From Oscillospiraceae bacterium (GTDB taxonomy: Bacteria; Bacillota; Clostridia; Oscillospirales; Oscillospiraceae), in NCBI GenBank assembly GCA_016286665.1, contig JAEETX010000022.1, forward strand, positions 1-34,923: a stretch of DNA of 34,923 bases, in the 5' to 3' direction. Each line of letters begins with the position of its first letter. Within the stretch, counting starts at the first letter, position 1. Shown here in pieces: positions 6,097-14,186 of this stretch. A program made the translations under genes and the position numbers. The notes below the pieces were generated by a model. The model was not told the DNA's origin, did not search any database, and was given only the letters and a program-made list of their open reading frames with translations.

Positions 6097-9009
6097 TCAG
6101 GTCAGCTCCGACAGGAGCTTGGCCGCCTGCGCTCTGGTCAGGGGCCCGTTGGGGTCGAATCTCTCCCCGTCGCCGCTCATGACGCCCATGAACGCCAGCT
6201 CGGAAACATAGGTACGCGCCCATTCCGGGATATCCCCGGCATCCGGCCAGGGCAGGTCCGACGCCATCCGTCCGCCGGGCATGGTGCGGCCCAGAATGAC
6301 CGCAGCCTGCGCGCGGGTGAGGGCTTCCTGGGGCATGAAGACAAGCCCCTGGTCGGTTGCGGCGCCTTGGATCAGCTTCAGGGTTGCGGCCGCCTGTACG
6401 CTGTCTCTCGCCCAGGGAGGGATGGAAGCCTCATCGGCAAAGCTGACGGCGCTTTCATACGCCGACGTATCTACCTTAAGCCAGCGGCAGAGCATCACCG
6501 CGAATTCCGCCCGCGTGACCTTGCTGTTGGGGTCAAAATAGGTGGACCCGTCCTCCGCCAGCCGCCCCGCCAGCACGCCCAGGCTGTGGAGATGTTCCAC
6601 ATAAGGCTGCGCCCAGTGCCCCGTCATATCGGGAAACGGCTGTGCATAAGGCGCTGTCAGGAGCAGAGAGGCGGAGTTATAGTTCCCGCTCCGGTCCGCG
6701 GCCGTCAGGCATGCGCGAAGGCTGTGCGTACTGTCCGGCAGGATCGCCGTCAGGAAGCCGGATCGGTCGTCGTATGCAAAGAGGCAGGGTTCCCCGTCCA
6801 CCGTCAGCTTCAGCTTCTCCGCCGGCAGGATGCCCTCGGCCCGGTCCCAAACCTGTGCGGACAGATACCCGTCCTCCGCTTCCAGCCGGATCACAGGGGA
6901 TTCCATATCCGGCTCCTCGTCGCTGAAAAGGATCAGCTGATCCAGCCAGAGCGTCCCCTTGCCGCTGCCGATGATGCGCAGGGATTTGATCCGTCCGGCA
7001 AGGCCCGTATCCACCGTGAAGTGTATCCAGCCCTTATGCTCCAGCGTGCCCAGGAGAAGGGTGACGTTTTCATGGACGGAATACACCTTATTGCCGCTGC
7101 CGTCGCTGAGGAGCCAGAAGCCCGCATGCTCGCCAAGCTCCGTGGGATAAGCCTCCATGGGAAGCTCGGCGCTGCCCTCCGCCAGGTCATAATCCAGCCG
7201 CAGACTGCTGCTTCCGAATTTCACTTTATCCCGGTTCGTTTCCTGCGCCCACTGCAGCCCGGGAGCGAAACCCGATTCTGCTTCTTCAAAGTCCTCCGCA
7301 CAGATCACGGAATCCGTAACGGCTGCCTGCACACGGCAGACGGCTTCCCCGCATTGCACGCTGATATAGCCGGAGGCGGCCTTCTGCGCCGCGGTAAAGC
7401 TGCCCGTTTCGTCGATGCTGCCGATCTCCCCTTCCACGCTCCACTGGAACAGTTCATCCGCGCAGCAGACCTTCATCTGATGCCAGAAGGCACGGGCGGT
7501 CAGCTCCGTCGTCGAACCGGGCAGCACCCGCAGCTGCCGAAGCTCTTTGTCGCTGTCCTCCCGGTACAGGGAAATGCGCTCCGGCTCCGCGATCACCGGA
7601 ATGCTTAGAACGCCGGAGGCGTCTAAGCACAAGGCACGGACAACGGCCTCGCAGGCTTCGGCCGGCGCGGTATAAACACCGCTGTCGTCCACGGTTCCGA
7701 CGTCCGCCGACCAGACCGGATCGGACAGTTCGATCGGCGCGCCGGCTTCGTCGCAGCCGCCGCAGCGCAGCCGGCAGCTGCTGCCGGCCAGGAGCACCGC
7801 TTCCTCGCAGTAGACGCCCACGGTCCGCAGCTGGCCCGCAGGCGCTGCCGGCGCTGTCAGCAGCAGAAACTGGGACGTATCCCGCAGCCAGCCCAGAGAC
7901 GGCGCATTTTGAATGCCGGGGGTTTCCTCGCCCGGAAGCTGACAGGCCAGAACGGTGGACGCGCCGCCGTCCAGCGCCCCGGCTTCCACACAGCCCAGCT
8001 CCTTCAGCCGCTGCGCGACCTGCGCCAGCGTCAGGCCGATGGCATAACCGGATTGGCGTCCGTCCACCGTATAGAGGATCACGGTTCCGTCTTCACAGAT
8101 ACCGATGGCAGTCCGCGGCGCTTTGTTTTTGTCGATCTCATCCAGGCCGGGCAGGACTTCCCCCTCCATGACCAGAGGATACAGACAGCCCAGGGCTTCC
8201 CTGCAGCGCGCAAATCGTTCGTCTCCGGCACGGATCGACAGCGTCAGCTGCATGCCGATCTCCAGCGTGTCCATGCCCGCGGCCTGCCGGACTTCTTCCG
8301 CCCCAGCAAAGCAGAGCAGCAGTACGCCCTCCTCCGGCTTCGCCGCTTCCTCTGCATCGCAGAGGGAACGGACCGTGCAGGCGATCTCACCGCCGATCGT
8401 CAGCTCTTGTCCTTCCTCCTGCGTCAGTTCCACGCAGAGAAAGTCCCCGGAAAGGGGCGGGTGATCGCCCCAGGCGGCGGTATAGAGGCAGAATGTCCCG
8501 TCTTTGTAATTCTTGTTGAGTCCGGCTACGGGGCAGCGGACCCCTTCCCCGGAAAGCTCCATGGTCAGGCCGGGCATGCCGAGGATGGCGCTCCCGTCCT
8601 CCAGAAAGCCGAAAGCGGCGTTTCCCGCATCCGAGGAAATCAGTTCTCCGTCATGGAGGACGATGCCCAGGGGCATTCCCGTGGCCATGACGAAGTAATC
8701 TCCGTTGATTCCTGCGAGTACCCGGTCCTGCGTCAGCGCTGCAGCTTCCGGGAACACCTGTTTATCGAGGATGCTGTCTCCGTAAGCAAGGACGGGACGG
8801 GCGACGCCTCCCGGCGCATAGCTTATGTAGTGCTCAGCCTGGCGGGAAGGGTTCAGGAACACCGTCTCTGTCAGGCGGATGTCCGGCGTGATCTCCGTTT
8901 CCCGTTTCCATATCGGCGTTTGTTCTTCATCCTCCGCTGCGGCGGCCGGAACAAGGGAAAGGAGCAGGGCGAGCAGCAGAAGGACGGCCGTCAGTTTCAT
9001 TGATCGCAT
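6097..9009 (-). CDS. Secreted phosphodiester glycosidase-domain protein with three SLH repeats
   Basis: This 970-residue exported protein starts with a signal peptide (MRSMKLTAVLLLLALLLSL, predicted cut after PAAAA). A phosphodiester-glycosidase (NAGPA-type) domain follows at about residues 80-385, with GINGDYF, PLGIVLHDGE, APRTAIGICEDG, TVDGRQSG and GALDGGAST. A beta-rich middle part has Ig-like and carbohydrate-binding-like segments. The last 190 residues hold three S-layer-homology repeats (FPDMTGHWAQ, FADEASIPPWA, WPDAGDIPEWA; each with TRAE/TRAQ), which bind pyruvylated wall polymer. NAGPA-family enzymes hydrolyse sugar-phosphate diesters; the natural substrate here is unknown. The ATG at 9009 is preferred over 9054 because GGAG lies 7 nt upstream and the extra codons would span the promoter. 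Confidence 0.88.
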   Translation of the reverse strand: MRSMKLTAVLLLLALLLSLVPAAAAEDEEQTPIWKRETEITPDIRLTETVFLNPSRQAEHYISYAPGGVARPVLAYGDSILDKQVFPEAAALTQDRVLAGINGDYFVMATGMPLGIVLHDGELISSDAGNAAFGFLEDGSAILGMPGLTMELSGEGVRCPVAGLNKNYKDGTFCLYTAAWGDHPPLSGDFLCVELTQEEGQELTIGGEIACTVRSLCDAEEAAKPEEGVLLLCFAGAEEVRQAAGMDTLEIGMQLTLSIRAGDERFARCREALGCLYPLVMEGEVLPGLDEIDKNKAPRTAIGICEDGTVILYTVDGRQSGYAIGLTLAQVAQRLKELGCVEAGALDGGASTVLACQLPGEETPGIQNAPSLGWLRDTSQFLLLTAPAAPAGQLRTVGVYCEEAVLLAGSSCRLRCGGCDEAGAPIELSDPVWSADVGTVDDSGVYTAPAEACEAVVRALCLDASGVLSIPVIAEPERISLYREDSDKELRQLRVLPGSTTELTARAFWHQMKVCCADELFQWSVEGEIGSIDETGSFTAAQKAASGYISVQCGEAVCRVQAAVTDSVICAEDFEEAESGFAPGLQWAQETNRDKVKFGSSSLRLDYDLAEGSAELPMEAYPTELGEHAGFWLLSDGSGNKVYSVHENVTLLLGTLEHKGWIHFTVDTGLAGRIKSLRIIGSGKGTLWLDQLILFSDEEPDMESPVIRLEAEDGYLSAQVWDRAEGILPAEKLKLTVDGEPCLFAYDDRSGFLTAILPDSTHSLRACLTAADRSGNYNSASLLLTAPYAQPFPDMTGHWAQPYVEHLHSLGVLAGRLAEDGSTYFDPNSKVTRAEFAVMLCRWLKVDTSAYESAVSFADEASIPPWARDSVQAAATLKLIQGAATDQGLVFMPQEALTRAQAAVILGRTMPGGRMASDLPWPDAGDIPEWARTYVSELAFMGVMSGDGERFDPNGPLTRAQAAKLLSELT

Positions 9010-9042
9010 GGTATCGCTCCGTCTGGTCTGATTTCCTTTACA

Positions 9043-9071
9043 ACTATAGCACATCGCCGCAAGCGTGACAA
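9043..9071 (-). promoter_or_regulatory. Promoter of the SLH/phosphodiester glycosidase gene
   Basis: On the minus strand, TTGTCA (9066-9071), 17 bp, then TATAGT (9043-9048). Predicted +1 is near 9036, giving a leader of about 27 nt with GGAG before the ATG at 9009. Confidence 0.7.
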
Positions 9072-9100
9072 CCGGCGCAATCTGGCGCTTTTGGCCGAAA

Positions 9101-9137
9101 ATGACGAAGACGCGGTTTTCCGCCGCGTCTCCGTCAT
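9101..9137 (-). terminator. Terminator downstream of the HtrA-like gene
   Basis: A 15-bp stem with one mismatch (arms 9101-9115 and 9123-9137) has a 7-nt loop. On the minus strand it is followed by TTTTCGG. It separates the protease gene from the SLH protein promoter. Confidence 0.8.
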
Positions 9138-9202
9138 AAAAGGGGAAAGTATGAAAATAAGTGAGGACAAGCTGTTTTGCGCAGCTGCCGGATGGACGGC
9201 GG

Positions 9203-10516
9203 CTACTTTAAGGGGCTGATCGCTTCCATCAGCCGGAAGGAGACTTCTCCGGTCTCCCCGTCACGGCACACGCCCAGGGTCAGATAATCCCCGGCCTTCA
9301 GGCCGTTGATGACGGCATAGAGCTCGCTGACGCCGCTGACCGCTACGCCGTTGGCCGTGAGGATCAGGTCTCCCCGCTGAAGCCCGGCTTCCGCGGCCGT
9401 GCTGTTTTCCTGAACGGCGGAAATATAGAGACAGGTGGGATATTCATAATAGGCGGCATAGGCGGCCGGCAGTTCCGAAACCGTCAGCCCGGAGGAAGGA
9501 CGGCCGGCGACGAATCCGTTCATCAGCAGCTCTTCAATGATGCTTTTGGCTTGCCGCATGGAGATGGCGAAGCTGATGCCGCCGCTCTCGGGAAGCTGCG
9601 CAGCCATGTCGCAGTTGACGATGCCGATGATCTGACCGGAAGAATTCACCAATGCGCTTCCGGAAGCAATGTCGCCCAGGATCATGCCGAACTGGAGGAC
9701 CTCCAGCGGAAATCCGCGATAATCAAAGCTGGGATTGACAGCGGAGATCATCCCGCCGGTGATGTTCACCACATCGCCCACCGGGTTGCCGACGACCGCA
9801 ACGGAATCGCCGGTGACGACGGTCTCGCCGCTGAAGGTGGCGGTCGGCAGGCCCTGCGCGTCGATTTTCAGAACTGCCAGGTCCGTCGCATAATCCAGGC
9901 CGATGATATAAGCTTCATAGGACTCGCCGCCCACGGTCACCTGAATGGTGCTTGCCCCGGTGATGACATGCGTGCTGGCAAGGATCGCCCCGTCCTCGGA
10001 CATGACGATCGCCGCGCCGGCCCGGCTCCTGCCCAGACCGTCCACCGCTTTCAGGACGCCCATGAAGGGCGCGCAGCCGGCATAGAGCTGGCGGAAGCTC
10101 AGATCATCCCGCTGCCCGTCTGCGGACATGCGCAGGGTCTCCCCCGTCCACTCATATCGGTCCTGGCCGGCCGACAAAGCGGGCGAATGCGCATCGGGGC
10201 CGCCCTGCATCGGTTCCTCCATTCTTATGATGGGGTTTCGTTTCCCTTTTCGGACCAGCTCGACGGAAAACCCGGTTTCATCGTAGTGAACGGAGAGGGT
10301 GATCTGGAGGATCAGCACGCAGAAAGCGGCGCCGGCTGCAAGGATGATCAGCAAAGCTGCAATGACCGGACCGACGGCGCTGCGGGCTTTTTTCTCTCTT
10401 TTCGGCCTCGGCTCCCGGTCGTCGTCGTTCAGGCGGGAGCAGAATTGATATCCCCCATTCTCCGCAGGAGCGGTATATGCACTTTGTTCCTGAGGAAAAT
10501 CCTTATCGTCAGACAT
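9203..10516 (-). CDS. HtrA/DegP-like membrane-anchored serine protease with PDZ domain
   Basis: This 437-residue protein has a cytoplasmic charged N-terminus, one transmembrane helix (about 49-72), a trypsin-like domain (about 140-330) and a C-terminal PDZ domain (about 345-430; AAEAGLQRGDLILTANG). HtrA proteases handle misfolded exported proteins. His183 (ASTHVI) and Asp212 (YATDLAVLKID) are present. The usual GNSGGPLVN is replaced by IASGSALVN: the serine (Ser285) remains, but the glycine of the oxyanion turn and the following GGP are changed. The ATG at 10516 is chosen over 10528 because GGAGG lies 6 nt before it. It lies 101 nt downstream of the histidine kinase gene, behind its own promoter with regulator repeats. 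Confidence 0.88.
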   Translation of the reverse strand: MSDDKDFPQEQSAYTAPAENGGYQFCSRLNDDDREPRPKREKKARSAVGPVIAALLIILAAGAAFCVLILQITLSVHYDETGFSVELVRKGKRNPIIRMEEPMQGGPDAHSPALSAGQDRYEWTGETLRMSADGQRDDLSFRQLYAGCAPFMGVLKAVDGLGRSRAGAAIVMSEDGAILASTHVITGASTIQVTVGGESYEAYIIGLDYATDLAVLKIDAQGLPTATFSGETVVTGDSVAVVGNPVGDVVNITGGMISAVNPSFDYRGFPLEVLQFGMILGDIASGSALVNSSGQIIGIVNCDMAAQLPESGGISFAISMRQAKSIIEELLMNGFVAGRPSSGLTVSELPAAYAAYYEYPTCLYISAVQENSTAAEAGLQRGDLILTANGVAVSGVSELYAVINGLKAGDYLTLGVCRDGETGEVSFRLMEAISPLK

Positions 10517-10538
10517 ATCTGCCTCCATCGATGCGAAC

Positions 10539-10592
10539 AGTATAAGGCATTTTCGGAGTGAATGTGTGAACGCTGTGTAAAAGAACTGTAAA
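10539..10592 (-). promoter_or_regulatory. HtrA-like gene promoter with three 11-bp-phased regulator repeats
   Basis: On the minus strand, TTTACA (10587-10592), TTTACA (10576-10581) and TTCACA (10565-10570) are spaced exactly 11 bp apart. A -10 TATACT (10539-10544) follows 20 bp after the last repeat, and there is no good -35. Read on the plus strand, the two upstream repeats are TGTAAA-N5-TGTAAA, matching the WalR consensus TGTWAH-N5-TGTWAH. Read on the minus strand they match the PhoP box TTWACA repeats. This looks like an OmpR-family activator site upstream of a weak promoter. Confidence 0.7.
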
Positions 10593-10617
10593 CGCGCTCC
10601 CCGTCAGAAAACGAGGG

Positions 10618-12033
10618 CTAGATGACGGTCAGGGAAAAGCGGAATTCCGTCTCGCCGTCCTTGGAGCGGACCCAGATATCCTCGCCCAGATGATCCAGGA
10701 TGGTCTTGACGATATAGAGGCCCAAACCCACGCCGTCCCGATCCAGGCTTCTGGAGCGGTCGGATTTGTGGAAGCGGTCGAAAATCATGGGAAGTTCTTC
10801 CTCCGGGATCGTTTCCCCCCGATCCGTCACGGAAATGAAGGCTTTTCCGTTCTGCTTATACAAACAGACGTCCAGCCGGCTGTCCCTCTCGGCGAATTTC
10901 ACGGCGTTATCCAGAATGTTGTAGATCACCCGCGCGACGTCGTCGCCGCTGCCGCGGCAGATGACCGGGTCCTCGGGAATCTCCGGCCGGAGCTCCAGCC
11001 CCTTTTCCTCCATGCGGCTGTAGAGATTGGTGATGGCGACGCGCAGGACCTCGGTAGCGTCAAAGCTTGCGTCCCGGCTGCCCCTCTTATCCTTCATGCG
11101 GCTGATATCCAGCATCTGCCGCACCAGCCGGCTGAGCCGCTTTGTCTCCTCGGAAATGATGCTGAGGTATTTGGGCGCGTTTTCCATGGGGATCGTGCCG
11201 TCCAGCAATCCGTCCGCAAAGCCGGAGATCGTAGTCATGGGGGTTTTCAGTTCGTGAGAAACGCTGGAAATGAATTCCTTGCGCCGTTCCTCCGATTTTT
11301 CAAGGGCGTCCGCCATCTGATTGAAAGCTTCGCACAGCTCCATCACCTCGTCGGAGCGGCCCCGCAGGCTGATGCGCGTGCTCATATCCCCCTTGGCAAA
11401 CTGCCGGGCAGCGGCGGCCATTTCCTTCAGCGGCGCCGTTTCCCGGCGGCTGGAAATGACGGAGATGGGGATGGCGATGAGCAGCGTAAAGCAGCCGGTC
11501 AGCAGCAGCATCGTGGTGAACCGCCGCCAGAGCTCCCACACGGCGCCGATCTCGGCCGCGGCAAACACATAGCCTGTGATCTCGCCGCCGCGCTGCCGGA
11601 TGGGAACCGCCGACACATAGCGCTTTTCCCGATAGAAACCCGAAAGGTCCGACAGCTTCCGGAAGCCGGAGCCCTCCTCCGATTCGCTGAGATACGCGGC
11701 GGGGACCGTCTTCCCGATGTGCTCGCATTTCACCAGCGCATCGGAACAGATCACGACCTTGCCGGAGGTATCACAAATGAAAATATGGAGGCCCGTCGCC
11801 CGTGAGATGGAGGCGGCCTGCAGGCTGAGGCCCCAGTTTTCCGCATCGGAGGTCTCGTTTACCGCGGCAGCCACATCCGCGACCACCTCGGCGGTGGAGT
11901 CCAGCACCAGGCGCTTTTCGCGGATCACATAGGTGTAGCACACTGCGGAAAAGGAAAGGCTGAGGATCAGAAAGCTCAGGACCACCATGCCGGTGCTGAG
12001 GAGGATGTTGCGTGTCTGGATATTCCTGCTCAT
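10618..12033 (-). CDS. Membrane sensor histidine kinase (WalK/PhoR-like)
   Basis: This 471-residue kinase has TM1 (about 11-36), an extracellular sensor domain (about 37-170), TM2 (about 172-194), HAMP (about 195-247), a HisKA domain with phospho-acceptor His260 in SVSHELKTPMT, and an HATPase domain with N-box NILDNAVKF, F-box FDRFHKSDRSR and G2 box GVGLGLYIV. There is no cytoplasmic PAS domain, unlike classical WalK. Its start codon overlaps the regulator's stop (ATGA, 12030-12033), so the two are translationally coupled. The signal cannot be deduced. The downstream HtrA-like gene and shared upstream repeats suggest an envelope-stress or cell-wall role. Confidence 0.93.
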   Translation of the reverse strand: MSRNIQTRNILLSTGMVVLSFLILSLSFSAVCYTYVIREKRLVLDSTAEVVADVAAAVNETSDAENWGLSLQAASISRATGLHIFICDTSGKVVICSDALVKCEHIGKTVPAAYLSESEEGSGFRKLSDLSGFYREKRYVSAVPIRQRGGEITGYVFAAAEIGAVWELWRRFTTMLLLTGCFTLLIAIPISVISSRRETAPLKEMAAAARQFAKGDMSTRISLRGRSDEVMELCEAFNQMADALEKSEERRKEFISSVSHELKTPMTTISGFADGLLDGTIPMENAPKYLSIISEETKRLSRLVRQMLDISRMKDKRGSRDASFDATEVLRVAITNLYSRMEEKGLELRPEIPEDPVICRGSGDDVARVIYNILDNAVKFAERDSRLDVCLYKQNGKAFISVTDRGETIPEEELPMIFDRFHKSDRSRSLDRDGVGLGLYIVKTILDHLGEDIWVRSKDGETEFRFSLTVI

Positions 12034-12722
12034 TTTTCAGGAAAGGTTTCGAACTTGTAGCCGACGCCCCAGACGGTGGAGAGGGCCCAACGCTTGCTGA
12101 CGCCCTCCAGCTTCTCCCGCAGGCGCTTGATATGCACGTCCACCGTGCGGGAATCGCCCAGATAATCAAAGCCCCAGACTTCATCCAGCAGCTGGTTCCT
12201 GGTGTAGACCCGATTGGGAGAGGAGGCCAGGTGGAACAGCAGCGCCATTTCCTTGGGCGGCGTGTCGATCTTTTTTCCGTCCACGATCAGTTCATAGGAG
12301 TCCATATTGATCTCCAGCTTATCGAATCTCAGCACCTGTCCCTTGTCTTCGCCGCCGCCGTCCGTCCGGCGCAGCACTGCGTGGATGCGCGCCAGCAGTT
12401 CCTTGACTTCAAAGGGCTTCGTGATATAATCGTCGGCTCCGAGCTCAAGGCCGTGCACCTTGTCGTCGGTTTCTTCCTTGGCGGTCAGCATGATAATGGG
12501 GGTCTTGTCCGTTTTTCGGATCATGCTGCACACCTGCCAGCCGTCCATGACCGGCAGCATCACGTCCAAGAGGACAAGATCGGGGCTTTCCTCCCGAAAC
12601 TTTTGGATACCGCTGCCGCCGTCGCCGGCGATCTCAACGGCGAAACCGTCCTTTTCCAGATAGATTCGGATCAGATCGGCGATATTCCCGTCGTCTTCCA
12701 CCACAAGGATCTTCTTCTGCAT
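12030..12722 (-). CDS. OmpR/PhoB-family response regulator
   Basis: This 230-residue regulator has a receiver domain (1-120) with acidic pocket residues in VVEDD, phospho-acceptor Asp53 (VLLDVMLP), Thr80 and Lys102. A winged-helix DNA-binding domain follows (about 130-225) with NRVYTRNQLLDEVWG and SRTVDVHIKRLREKL. The frame is open upstream to 12776, but the ATG at 12722 gives the canonical MQKKILVVEDD and has a GAGGAGGGA Shine-Dalgarno. It is the first gene of the kinase operon. Repeats in its own promoter suggest autoregulation. WalR and PhoP are the closest named relatives by motif; which one cannot be settled by eye. Confidence 0.95.
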   Translation of the reverse strand: MQKKILVVEDDGNIADLIRIYLEKDGFAVEIAGDGGSGIQKFREESPDLVLLDVMLPVMDGWQVCSMIRKTDKTPIIMLTAKEETDDKVHGLELGADDYITKPFEVKELLARIHAVLRRTDGGGEDKGQVLRFDKLEINMDSYELIVDGKKIDTPPKEMALLFHLASSPNRVYTRNQLLDEVWGFDYLGDSRTVDVHIKRLREKLEGVSKRWALSTVWGVGYKFETFPEK

Positions 12723-12752
12723 CCTTATCCCTCCTCTGGATTTATTATGCTC

Positions 12753-12794
12753 AGTATAGCATGTTCCGGAATGCAATGGTAAACAAATCGTAAA
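12753..12794 (-). promoter_or_regulatory. Two-component operon promoter with 11-bp-phased repeats
   Basis: On the minus strand, TTTACG (12789-12794) and TTTACC (12778-12783) start 11 bp apart. TATACT (12753-12758) follows 19 bp after the second. The arrangement copies the HtrA-like gene promoter, where the last repeat is 20 bp from an identical TATACT. No good -35 is present, so activation by the regulator is likely. Confidence 0.65.
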
Positions 12795-12806
12795 TTCCCG
12801 TGGATA

Positions 12807-12840
12807 GAAAAACGCCTGGGAACGAACGTTCCCAGACGTT
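12807..12840 (-). terminator. Terminator after rplL
   Basis: A stem built around CTGGGAACG/CGTTCCCAG is followed on the minus strand by GGCGTTTTTCT. It starts 16 nt beyond the rplL stop, so rplJ-rplL transcription probably ends here rather than continuing into rpoB. Confidence 0.85.
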
Positions 12841-12855
12841 TTGGATCAGGCGATC

Positions 12856-13242
12856 TTACTTGATTTCGACAGTGGCGCCCACTTCTTCGAGCTTCTTCTT
12901 GAGCTCCTCGGCTTCTTCCTTGGCGACGGCTTCCTTGATCTTGGCAGGGATGCCCTCGACAAGCGCCTTGGCCTCGGCCAGACCCAGGCCGGAGACGATC
13001 TCGCGGACGGCCTTGATGACCTTCACCTTCTCGGCGCCGAAGCTGGTCATCACGACGTCGAACTCGGTCTTCTCTTCCACTTCCTCAGCGGGAGCGGCGG
13101 CCACGGGGCCGGCAGCCACGGCAACGGGAGCAGCGGCGGAAACGCCGAACTTCTCCTCCAGAGCATGAACGAGCTCGCTCAGCTCCAGGACGGTCAGGTT
13201 GGAAACTTCTTCGATCAGAGCATTGATCTTTTCGCTAGCCAT
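12856..13242 (-). CDS. rplL: 50S ribosomal protein L7/L12
   Basis: This 128-residue acidic stalk protein recruits translation GTPases to the ribosome. It has the N-terminal dimerisation helices ([20 protein letters not shown]), the Ala/Gly-rich hinge (about 35-52), and the C-terminal factor-binding domain ([33 protein letters not shown], ending GATVEIK). GGAGG precedes the ATG. It lies 39 nt downstream of rplJ, under L10 leader control, and is followed by a terminator rather than by rpoBC. Confidence 0.98.
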   Translation of the reverse strand: MASEKINALIEEVSNLTVLELSELVHALEEKFGVSAAAPVAVAAGPVAAAPAEEVEEKTEFDVVMTSFGAEKVKVIKAVREIVSGLGLAEAKALVEGIPAKIKEAVAKEEAEELKKKLEEVGATVEIK

Positions 13243-13281
13243 TGTAATGTTCCTCCTATAATTGAGTAGTGGTCGCTTGCC

Positions 13282-13824
13282 TCAGGCAGCGCCTTCGGAT
13301 TTTTTGTCGGCGATCGCCTGGAGAGCGACGGCCAGACCGCGGATGTTGGCATTGAGAACCGTTGCGAAGCTGGTCACCGGGGCCATCATCGTACCCAGCA
13401 CCTGGGCCACGAGGGCTTCCTTGGAGGGCAGCTCGCTCAGAGCATGGACTTCGTCTGCGGAAATGACCTTTCCGTCCACAAAGCCGGCCTTGATCGTGAT
13501 CGTGCTGTCCTTCTTGTCCGCGTACTCGCAGATGATTTTGGCCGCGGCTACCGGGTCGGAATGACTCACCGCCATGGAAGTCGCCCCGTGCAGGATGGGA
13601 TCCAGCTCGTTGAAGCCCACCTGATCGGCGGCGATCCTGGTGAGGGTGTTCTTGACGACCGCGTAGTCGACGCCGGCGGCGCGCATGGCGCGGCGCATTT
13701 CCGTGTCGGCAGCGACGGTGGTTCCCGTGTAGTCCACGAAAACGCCGCCCTGGGCTTCACGGAACTTTTTGACGAGATCGGCCACGATCGCCTGTTTCTC
13801 ACTCAGTACCCGTGCGTTAGGCAT
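13282..13824 (-). CDS. rplJ: 50S ribosomal protein L10
   Basis: This 180-residue protein binds 23S rRNA and anchors the L7/L12 dimers; it also represses its own operon by binding the mRNA leader. It has the typical MPNARVLSEKQAIVADL N-terminus, GGVFVDYTGTTVA, the YAVVKNTLTRIA segment and a C-terminal helix (LNANIRGLAVALQAIADKK) for L7/L12 binding. The ATG at 13824 is preferred over upstream starts because GGAGGTGAAACA precedes it and the leader RNA occupies the upstream sequence. Confidence 0.97.
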   Translation of the reverse strand: MPNARVLSEKQAIVADLVKKFREAQGGVFVDYTGTTVAADTEMRRAMRAAGVDYAVVKNTLTRIAADQVGFNELDPILHGATSMAVSHSDPVAAAKIICEYADKKDSTITIKAGFVDGKVISADEVHALSELPSKEALVAQVLGTMMAPVTSFATVLNANIRGLAVALQAIADKKSEGAA

Positions 13825-13829
13825 TGTTT

Positions 13830-13965
13830 CACCTCCGTACTGTATTCGCGTCCAAAAGAAAAGCCCTCCGGCCAAAGCAGGAGGACAGTAAGCATCCAAG
13901 CATAAGTTCAGAAGCTCTCCTCGGCGGGTCTTCCGCATCGCTGCTGCCCGCTGTCTTTGGAACGC
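13830..13965 (-). ncRNA. L10 ribosomal leader (autoregulatory 5' UTR)
   Basis: The leader of about 135 nt lies between the rplJ promoter and its start codon. It contains segments typical of the Firmicutes L10 leader: CCAAAGACAGC near the 5' end and CCCGCCGAGG in the middle. An attenuator-like hairpin follows (13865-13884). In this RNA family, free L10/L12 complex binds the leader and promotes termination. The boundaries are approximate. Confidence 0.8.
13865..13884 (-). terminator. Attenuator hairpin in the L10 leader
   Basis: The stem is CCTCC-T-GC / GC-C-GGAGG with a TTTG loop, followed on the minus strand by GCTTTTCTTTT. It lies 40 nt upstream of rplJ, as expected for the regulated terminator of an L10 leader. 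Confidence 0.7.
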
Positions 13966-13971
13966 TCAGGT

Positions 13972-14000
13972 ATCATAGCAAACACCTCCACCCTTGTCAA
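13972..14000 (-). promoter_or_regulatory. Promoter of rplJ-rplL
   Basis: On the minus strand, TTGACA (13995-14000), 17 bp, then TATGAT (13972-13977). Strong SigA-type; the predicted start near 13965 matches the beginning of the L10 leader. Confidence 0.85.
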
Positions 14001-14060
14001 GTGTTTTTTCCTTATTTTCGGCTATTTTCTGGCAAGATCGATAAGGAAAGAGAGAAAAAA

Positions 14061-14081
14061 CCTGTCGGCATCGTCGACAGG
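14061..14081 (-). terminator. Terminator after tRNA-Pro
   Basis: The stem is CCTGTCG/CGACAGG with a 7-nt loop. On the minus strand it is followed by TTTTTTCTCT. It also has a T run on the plus strand and could work both ways. Confidence 0.85.
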
Positions 14082-14092
14082 CTTTTTCATTA

Positions 14093-14169
14093 TGGTCGGA
14101 GTGGCGGGACTTGAACCCGCGGCCTCATGGTCCCGAACCATGCGCGATACCAAACTTCGCCACACCCCG
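14093..14169 (-). tRNA. tRNA-Pro (anticodon CGG)
   Basis: This is a 77-nt cloverleaf with CCA encoded at the 3' end (14093-14095). The acceptor CGGGGTG pairs with CACTCCG (one G-U). The anticodon stem CATGG/CCATG encloses the loop TTCGGGA, giving anticodon CGG. The T arm reads GCGGGTTCAAGTCCCGC. It is transcribed from its own promoter just upstream and ends at the hairpin at 14061-14081. Confidence 0.97.
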
Positions 14170-14186
14170 GTAAATCGGCAAGCGTC

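Noticed and set aside
5983-7608. 541-codon plus-strand open frame over ruvC and the SLH protein
   Set aside because: It spans the ruvC promoter and two real minus-strand genes and shows no family motif.
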